Positions 57,951-64,000 of a DNA stretch of 64,000 bases are shown one piece after another. The position numbers were made by a program, and so were the translations under genes. Within the stretch, counting starts at the first letter, position 1. The number at the start of each line of letters is the position of its first letter. Under the pieces are notes generated by a model. That model made no database searches, was not told where the DNA came from, and worked only from the letters and a program-made list of their open reading frames with translations. The stretch is from Petrosia ficiformis (lineage: Eukaryota; Porifera; Demospongiae; Haplosclerida; Petrosiidae): contig OX345636.1 in assembly GCA_947044365.1 (NCBI GenBank), positions 15,549,115 through 15,613,114 on the forward strand, given 5' to 3'.

Positions 57951-60300
57951 TCAAAGTAACCATTACTTCAATAAAAGAGCAGCTGATTTTAGAACCTCTA
58001 ATTAACAGATGATTCCGGATAGAAGCTAGAAAATTTAATTTAAAACAACATTTTAAACTGACACTAGATAAATATTTGCAAGAGAAAAACTAACAGAGAA
58101 CATAGAAAACAGGGGATGAATGCAACATAAGAACTGGCAAAGACAATTAGCTGTGATTTAGAAACTATGAAATACCTTCCATATTCGATACAGAGAACAA
58201 CAGGGGTTGAAGACATACACAATCAAATGAGTTGACAAGAGCATCAAATTAGGATAAATCGATACTTAAGGAAATGTCAAAGATCCTTAAATGAAATTAT
58301 GTCACACTCTATGATACTATGAAGACATGTAATTATTGTAGCTAAGTTTAATGTGTTGTTATTCAATACTGTTACCAGTCTATTATATATGTGAACAACA
58401 GGGCTTGGAGAGACACACAATTATTCAGTATAATGCACCTTTAAACTGAAATCCAATTCTGCATGATTTGAACATAGAAACTAGCAAAGATCCGTGGCTT
58501 CATTATCAAAAATGCGTCGCTTTAAATACTGTGACCAGTCGAGAAACAGTGAACAACAGGGCGTGGAGACACGTACAATTAAATAGAGTTATTCACTATA
58601 ATGCACCTTTAAAAGGAAATCCAGTTATGGATGATTGGAACATACAAACTAGCAAAGATCCTTAGCTTCATTGCCAAAGATCATTATCTTCCGTTGTTAT
58701 TAAATACTATCACCAGTCGAAGGTACAGAAAACAACTGGGCTTGGAGAAACATACAATGAAATAGTATAATGCACCCTTTTTGGATTCATAAGTTAAATT
58801 ACTAAAGATCCTTATTTTCTGTGATTATTAAATACTGTCACCAGTCTATTATACATATTATCAACAAGGCTAATGAAGTTAGGGTTGATTAGAATAATTA
58901 TGCAGAAACTATCGCTTTATTACCCAAGTTCCTTACTTTCCATCACTATTAATTACTGTCACAAGTCCATTATACATGTGAACAACAAGGCTTGGAGAAA
59001 CATATGTAATTATTCAATATAATGCACACTTAAGGTGGTACTAGGGAGTGGGCGGATGCGACTCCAATCAGTTTCAAAATAGAATATTATATAATATGAC
59101 TCTAACCTGGTGTAATGGCAGCCTTCATATCTTCTAATCACCTTTATAGGGTCCTGGAAGTGATAAAACATATATAAAATGTCCATTTTTGTAATCGCAA
59201 TAAGTACAAAACGGAGAGAGCCACGCCCACCAATCATGGCATGCACCAAGTACAATGCATTTAGAGAAAACAAATAGAGCCGTTTTCTGGAAATTCATTT
59301 TACTTTTATAGTTACAAGAGGCTGAAGAAAGCTGAATTCTGTAGCTTTTCACTGAAACCATAAAATCTACCTTTCTAGGCACTATCAAACTCCGATCTTT
59401 CTCAGAGAGCAACTACAGTTACCCGCCATTGTTTCCCACCCACCGCCTCCTCCACCACCCGTGGGCCGTGTTTAGGTTTGTTTCTGAAAATAAACTATCA
59501 GTGAAAACATTTAGGCCCAATAATTATACCCCCGGGTGGGTGTGGCTTCCAAAAAATACAGAATGGAACCAGATTGTATGCAGCAAGAAGCTTGCAAGAC
59601 TAGCATCCGCCCACGGAAAAGACTACAACCTTAAAAGCTAATGAAGTTATGGATGATTGGAATATAGAAACTAGCAAAGATCCTTAGCTTCATTACCAAA
59701 GATTTATCTTCTGTTGCTATTAGAAACTGTCAAAGATCCTTAGCTTTCGTCGCTTTAAATACTGTGACCAGTCGAGATATAGTGAACAACAGGACTTGGG
59801 TAAACATTATGTTATTATTCAGTATATTGCACACTTAAAAGCTAATTGAGTGAGGGGATGATTGGAATATACAAACTTGGAAAGATCATTAGCTTCATTA
59901 CAGAAACTATCAAAGATCCTTATTTTCTGACACTATTAAATACTGTCACCAGTCTATTATACAGAGAGCAATAGGGCTTGGAGAGACACATAATTAAATG
60001 GAGTTATTCAGTATAATGCACATTTAAAAGGAAATCCAGTTAGGGATCAATGGACATAGAAACTAGCAAAAATCTGTTTAGTTTCACTTTACATTTAGTT
60101 TACAAATTAAAAGATCTTTAGATCTGATCACTATAGATACTAATGTCTAATGTGCTAATGCATTACACAGCTTGATGATAACTACATTAAATATTGAGTA
60201 TAATGTACCTTTAAATCAGGGTAGAATCGTGTATAACAAAGCAGCAAATTAAAGTTTCTCAACTTAGAAACTACCATTATTCTTTCATTGTTAATATTCC
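57951..60300. repeat. Degenerate long tandem repeat, 120-200 bp period
   Basis: A unit containing ACTGTCACCAGTC, GAACAACAGGGCTTGGAGA, TATAATGCACCTTTAAA and ACTAGCAAAGATCCTTAG recurs at least eight times (for example at 58195, 58393, 58552, 58730, 58980, 59784 and 59967). It is interrupted by the MITE at 59032-59633. The open frame at 58468-58665 is a chance reading of the unit. Confidence 0.8.
59032..59633. mobile_element. MITE with AAGGTGGTACTAGGG-type termini, copy 3
   Basis: The left end is AAGGTGGTACTAGGGAGTGG; the right end is GACTACAACCTT. The tandem repeat unit resumes on each side. The interior matches copies at 6.4-7.3 kb and 35.6-36.2 kb. Confidence 0.85.
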
Positions 60301-60369
60301 ACGCAACTATTCTGCAACCATTGAGGTACATCTGCTGCTTAGCTCAACAATTAAACTAGTGACCTTAAT

Positions 60370-60490
60370 ATCTCCAGATGTCGGATATACTATATCCGAC
60401 ATCACAAACGGGGGGTCTGGGTTGGCATAGCCCCCCCAGTTTAGGCCCTGGGATCGTTAGGGTTATCAACTTATCATCCATGTTGTTTGA
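60370..60490 (+). other. Second terminal sequence of the satellite-bearing element
   Basis: One palindromic satellite monomer (GATGTCGGATATACTATATCC) is followed by a GC-rich stretch and ATCGTTAGGGTTATCAA. In reverse this equals the left part of 36783-37063. Confidence 0.65.
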
Positions 60491-60751
60491 GTGACTCAAA
60501 CAGCACCCATAAATATTATCATTTAATGCCCCAAGTGTCCATTTATCATGTTATCAGGACTATCCAGCAAACACAATTACACTATAATGTAGAATGCTCA
60601 ACTCTCATCACTAACATGCATGGCATATACAACAGTTAATATATATCATGAATACTAACATGCATGGCGTATACAACAGTTAATATATAATTATCATGAA
60701 TACTAATAACACCACACAAAAGTTATTATTATTAATGATTTATATTCAAGT
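60491..60751. other. Spacer downstream of the HECT gene
   Basis: Noncoding. A phrase around AACATGCATGGC and ATACAACAGTTAATATAT occurs twice (about 60614 and 60657). Confidence 0.5.
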
Positions 60752-60757
60752 TTTATT
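60752..60757 (-). terminator. Polyadenylation signal of the HECT gene
   Basis: AATAAA on the minus strand, about 57 bp downstream of the stop codon. Confidence 0.5.
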
Positions 60758-60813
60758 TCATATTCGATTACAAGTGCTTGATAATGAAAGGAAAAGTCCT
60801 CCCAACTTTGTAG

Positions 60814-63800
60814 TTAAACAGTATTGAATTTCGATTTTCCTGCACCACTAATGACAGAATCCATAGCTATCTTAAATGCATCATATGAATTGAAACTTCC
60901 TCGAGGTAGAATAATATTATTCCCACAGGTATTTGCAGTAATGGCATTAATACAATCAAAGCGAACTGTGATTGAGTCTTTCTTAGGCACAACTGTACCA
61001 GAGACAAACAGAAGGATATCACGTATCCCTGTATGAAAGGAATCATAAAACTATAACAACTATTAACTATTTCACAATTGTGTGCATACCTTCTTTTGAA
61101 AGGTTACAAATATACCTGTGCAAAAATTCCAGTGTAACTGAGTCCAAATCTTCATCTTCATTCACATACAAGGCTTGTAACACTTCTTCATTTCTGATCT
61201 CACCAGAATAGGTAAACAATCCTAACATTTGTTGCGGAAAGGTTTCAACTAAAGTTAGGACATTGACAGCATTCAACCCATCTTTAAACTGATCAAGAAG
61301 GTTCGATATTTTATACAGCGATTGATGTTGCATGACTGACTGTGCAATAGCATCTTTGTTTATTACCTATAACAACAATCATATATACATACAATTAATC
61401 AAAATACATGTAATCAAATTTTTTAAAATTTTAATGAATACTGTCAATAATTTTAAGTCTCCAACTACTGCTTCATATACCTTTACAACATCAACGACTC
61501 CTGCAGACTGCAGAAGATCCATGGCATTCTCAGAACCAAATATCACCTCATTCAATTCCTCATTGGTCTGTGCCATATTCAGCTGAAAGTAATGCAATAA
61601 CCAGAAAAATAATTACACATGTTCGGCATACAACCCAATTTATAAGTTACATACATGCACAGTCTGCATAATCATTTAGGCACTCCATGTAATAACTATA
61701 GGTTTTGGGAAAAGGAAAATAGAAAATTTCCCCTTATTGCCATGAATACTACAATTATACTAAATCATCAATACTTGAGACTAATAATAAGACTAATACA
61801 CATAAGTCTAACACCTATTGACATATAATGCAGTTTAATAAGTTTCTAGTTAACTATATATAATTACTTTTTTGCAATTTCTGTTTAAATTATTTTATCA
61901 CACATTGCAGCTCTGCATGTGGTAGCTTAATTATGACCACATGTTATTATAAGTTTTGACAAAAACCATACCTTAGTGATGAATTCCTTAACATCTTCAC
62001 CAACATCTTTTAAAGATGAATTTTGTAAGGCAGCCTCCTCACCAACAGCAATGTACCAGTAACAGAGTGGGCTGAAGTATGGAAAACCAATTCCATCTTG
62101 TAAAATACTGTGTCCCACCATGGTTCCAAACACTTTAAATAGTGCTGAAGATTTGCTTCAGCGCTATAAAATGGCCTGAGGTGGTTTGGTGGTCCATCGA
62201 ATAACCTCACATGCTTGTTCTCCGCAAACTCACGAAAAGTTGTTGTATATATTTGACGACACACACCACCAGTATCAATGGCTGGCATATTGAACATACG
62301 AATACGAATACGAGATTCTTTATGATCAGTCATGGAAGCCTTGTAGTAGGACACAAGATCAGCCCACACATCATCTTCATCTATAGAAATCTTTACAACT
62401 GGATATGACTCATACCTCCTACAAGCCAATTCAACAATAGATTCAGTGGTTGGACCAGATAGTAAGCACTCCATACTTGAGTCAAAGTTATTACCAGACA
62501 AGTTAAAGATTACTTGAATCTGTTCTCGAGTAATTTGGGACGAAAACAGTGACAAAAGTTTCTCAAAAGGACACTTCATAGTTTCACAGTCATCAATGAT
62601 AATAGGATTGTCACCAGAGCTACAAGCAACATCATCCTTTTCCTTGGCATTTACACTAAACATAAAATCATTGTCACATTCAATCCCACCAGAGTACCGT
62701 GGTTGCTCTTCAATGGCAATGGCTTCATCAGAGGATCTGCCAAGAGTGGAAATGCAATTAGAAAATCATGCATGATGTATAATTTTGTACATATATAAAT
62801 ATAATATATTTGTATATAATGTTGAGTGGGTGTATAAAAGGAACTAACTGTGTAAAATGAATTTTATAGTAATGATTATGTTTTGCTTGTGCAGTTAAAT
62901 AATTAAACAAGAAACCACATCATCACTTAACATTATCCGCTAAATCAGATACAACCCTATCATAGCAAAAATTTCTACATACATTGCAGAGACATCTGGT
63001 GCTGCTGGTGTCCATGCCTGCAAATCATTTTCAGATGAGTTGGAATCTTTTCCCTGAAACTAAAATTGAAATTGAAAGACTAAATCATATTTTGGAAACA
63101 CATGTCCACACTATTTGTAACCTGAAGGCAAAGTACAAGGTTTGAAAGGTTACAAATAGTGCAGTTGTTTACAGTATATTGCATAATAATTACAGAGCCT
63201 ACATGGTGTAAATCTCCTAAGATTTCCATGGGGATTTTATAATTTATAGCATAAAAACACAATACCAAGTAACAATGAAGTATCATACATACTCTATAAT
63301 ATAAGCACAGTATACCTGTATTCCTGGTAGGCTATCCAAAGCTTGGATATAGATGATTCCTCCAGACTTGGCCAAAGTTGAAACATGGCGGGCATTCCAT
63401 TCAAATGACGAAGCCACTGATGGTGCACACAGTGTACGTGAACTTGCTCCAGTGCGTTGTAGAAATTTGAAACTAAACTGTTTTCCCTCCTCCAGATCAG
63501 AGGTTTTCAGTCTCATTGGCAAGGCAAAAACCTTACAGATTTCAGCCACCATATCAGCTTGAGACATGCTGGAGTCAAATTCAATTTTACCCAGTAGACC
63601 ATTCTCTGCGAGATAATTTCTTCGTTCTCCACGAGGTATGATAATATGTTTGGGGTCTTCACACCATTCTTTAGGTAAACATAGAATATCCCTAACATAA
63701 TGATTGATTTTGGATGCATGACCACCAGGAAACTTCTTACGTTTTCTAAGAAATAAGGATGGAGCAGGATTCTCTCGTTTCCTGCTTCTTTGTGACAAAG

Positions 63801-64000
63801 ACGACAAGCGGGAATATAGAGAATACGTTGGTGATCCTAACAAAAAAAAAAGTCTACAATTACAGAATTGATACTCCTAATGTAAATAAATACCTGATCG
63901 TGGTACTACAGAAGGCCGAATCATTTGAGTACCAGCACTTAATTCAGTCAAGCTCTGACGAACAGCACTTTCCACTACTCCTGCTATGGCGTCAATTGGT
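60814..64000 (-). CDS. CUE-HECT E3 ubiquitin ligase, 3' seven exons, frameshift in HECT
   Basis: Exons inferred from splice sites: at least 64000-63894, 63836-63316, about 63053-62964, 62736-61982, 61582-61481, 61366-61090 and 61028-60814. The gene continues past the window's right edge. Exon 2 encodes a basic region and an unassigned domain. Exon 4 carries a CUE-like ubiquitin-binding helix bundle (QIQVIFNLSGNNFDSSMECLL), then the HECT N-lobe with MFNMPAIDTGGVCRQIYTTTF and RLFDGPPNHLRPFY. The C-lobe holds ITANTCGNNIILPRG with the catalytic Cys, close to the FNTV C-terminus. One indel near 62136 shifts the frame within the HECT domain; GHSILQDGIGFPYFSPLCYW resumes in the new frame. It could be a sequencing error, since the rest is well conserved. 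The relation to G2E3-like ligases is from family knowledge. Confidence 0.85.

Overview
The window reads as AT-rich animal nuclear DNA, most likely from a demosponge of the Amphimedon type. Several coding regions are split by short GT-AG introns. The protein families fit sponge expansions: Death domains, a B-box/NHL protein and a CUE-HECT ubiquitin ligase. DNA transposons, palindromic MITEs and satellites fill most of the remainder. The species call is inference. No rRNA, tRNA, bacterial operon or CRISPR array was seen.

Layout. Two kinds of duplicated block recur. Block A is noncoding and lies at 1-3430, 32033-33720 and 51154-54236. Block B lies at 14750-32030 and 43868-50740 and carries a B-box/coiled-coil/NHL gene (minus strand) head-to-head with a small Death-domain gene (plus strand). 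The order is A1, coiled-coil exon, B1, A2, coiled-coil exon, B2, A3, which suggests tandem duplication of a unit of roughly 20-30 kb that was then loaded with mobile elements. Because one block copy often lacks an insertion, several insertions can be compared with near-empty paralogous sites.

Mobile elements. 5.5-14.6 kb holds decayed DIRS-like, Ty3/gypsy and hAT pieces, MITEs, a long foldback and a broken multi-pass membrane gene. 15523-20000 is a P-superfamily transposon with 97-bp perfect terminal inverted repeats and two convergent genes: an eight-exon DDE transposase and a separate gene that resembles the C-terminal module of such transposases. 20089-25334 is a TTAA-flanked element split by a second transposon (20667-25300). 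That inner element has about 400-bp inverted repeats and a 6-bp target duplication (ATAGTA). It encodes a DD38E integrase-like transposase and, on the other strand, a RING-finger protein. 38.2-42.8 kb is a decayed element whose single reading frame once joined a DDE-like domain, a Ulp1-type protease and a PHD finger.

Right side. 54.24-55.81 kb is a satellite array of 40-bp monomers arranged in 180-bp higher-order units. A region of longer degenerate tandem repeats follows to about 60.3 kb. The last 3.2 kb (60814-64000, minus strand) is a host-type CUE-HECT E3 ligase gene that runs off the right edge and has one frameshift in the HECT domain.

The Death-domain gene has three copies, each disrupted differently. 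The NHL gene has one intact and one broken copy. The apparently youngest features are the two transposons with near-identical inverted repeats at 15.5-25.3 kb.
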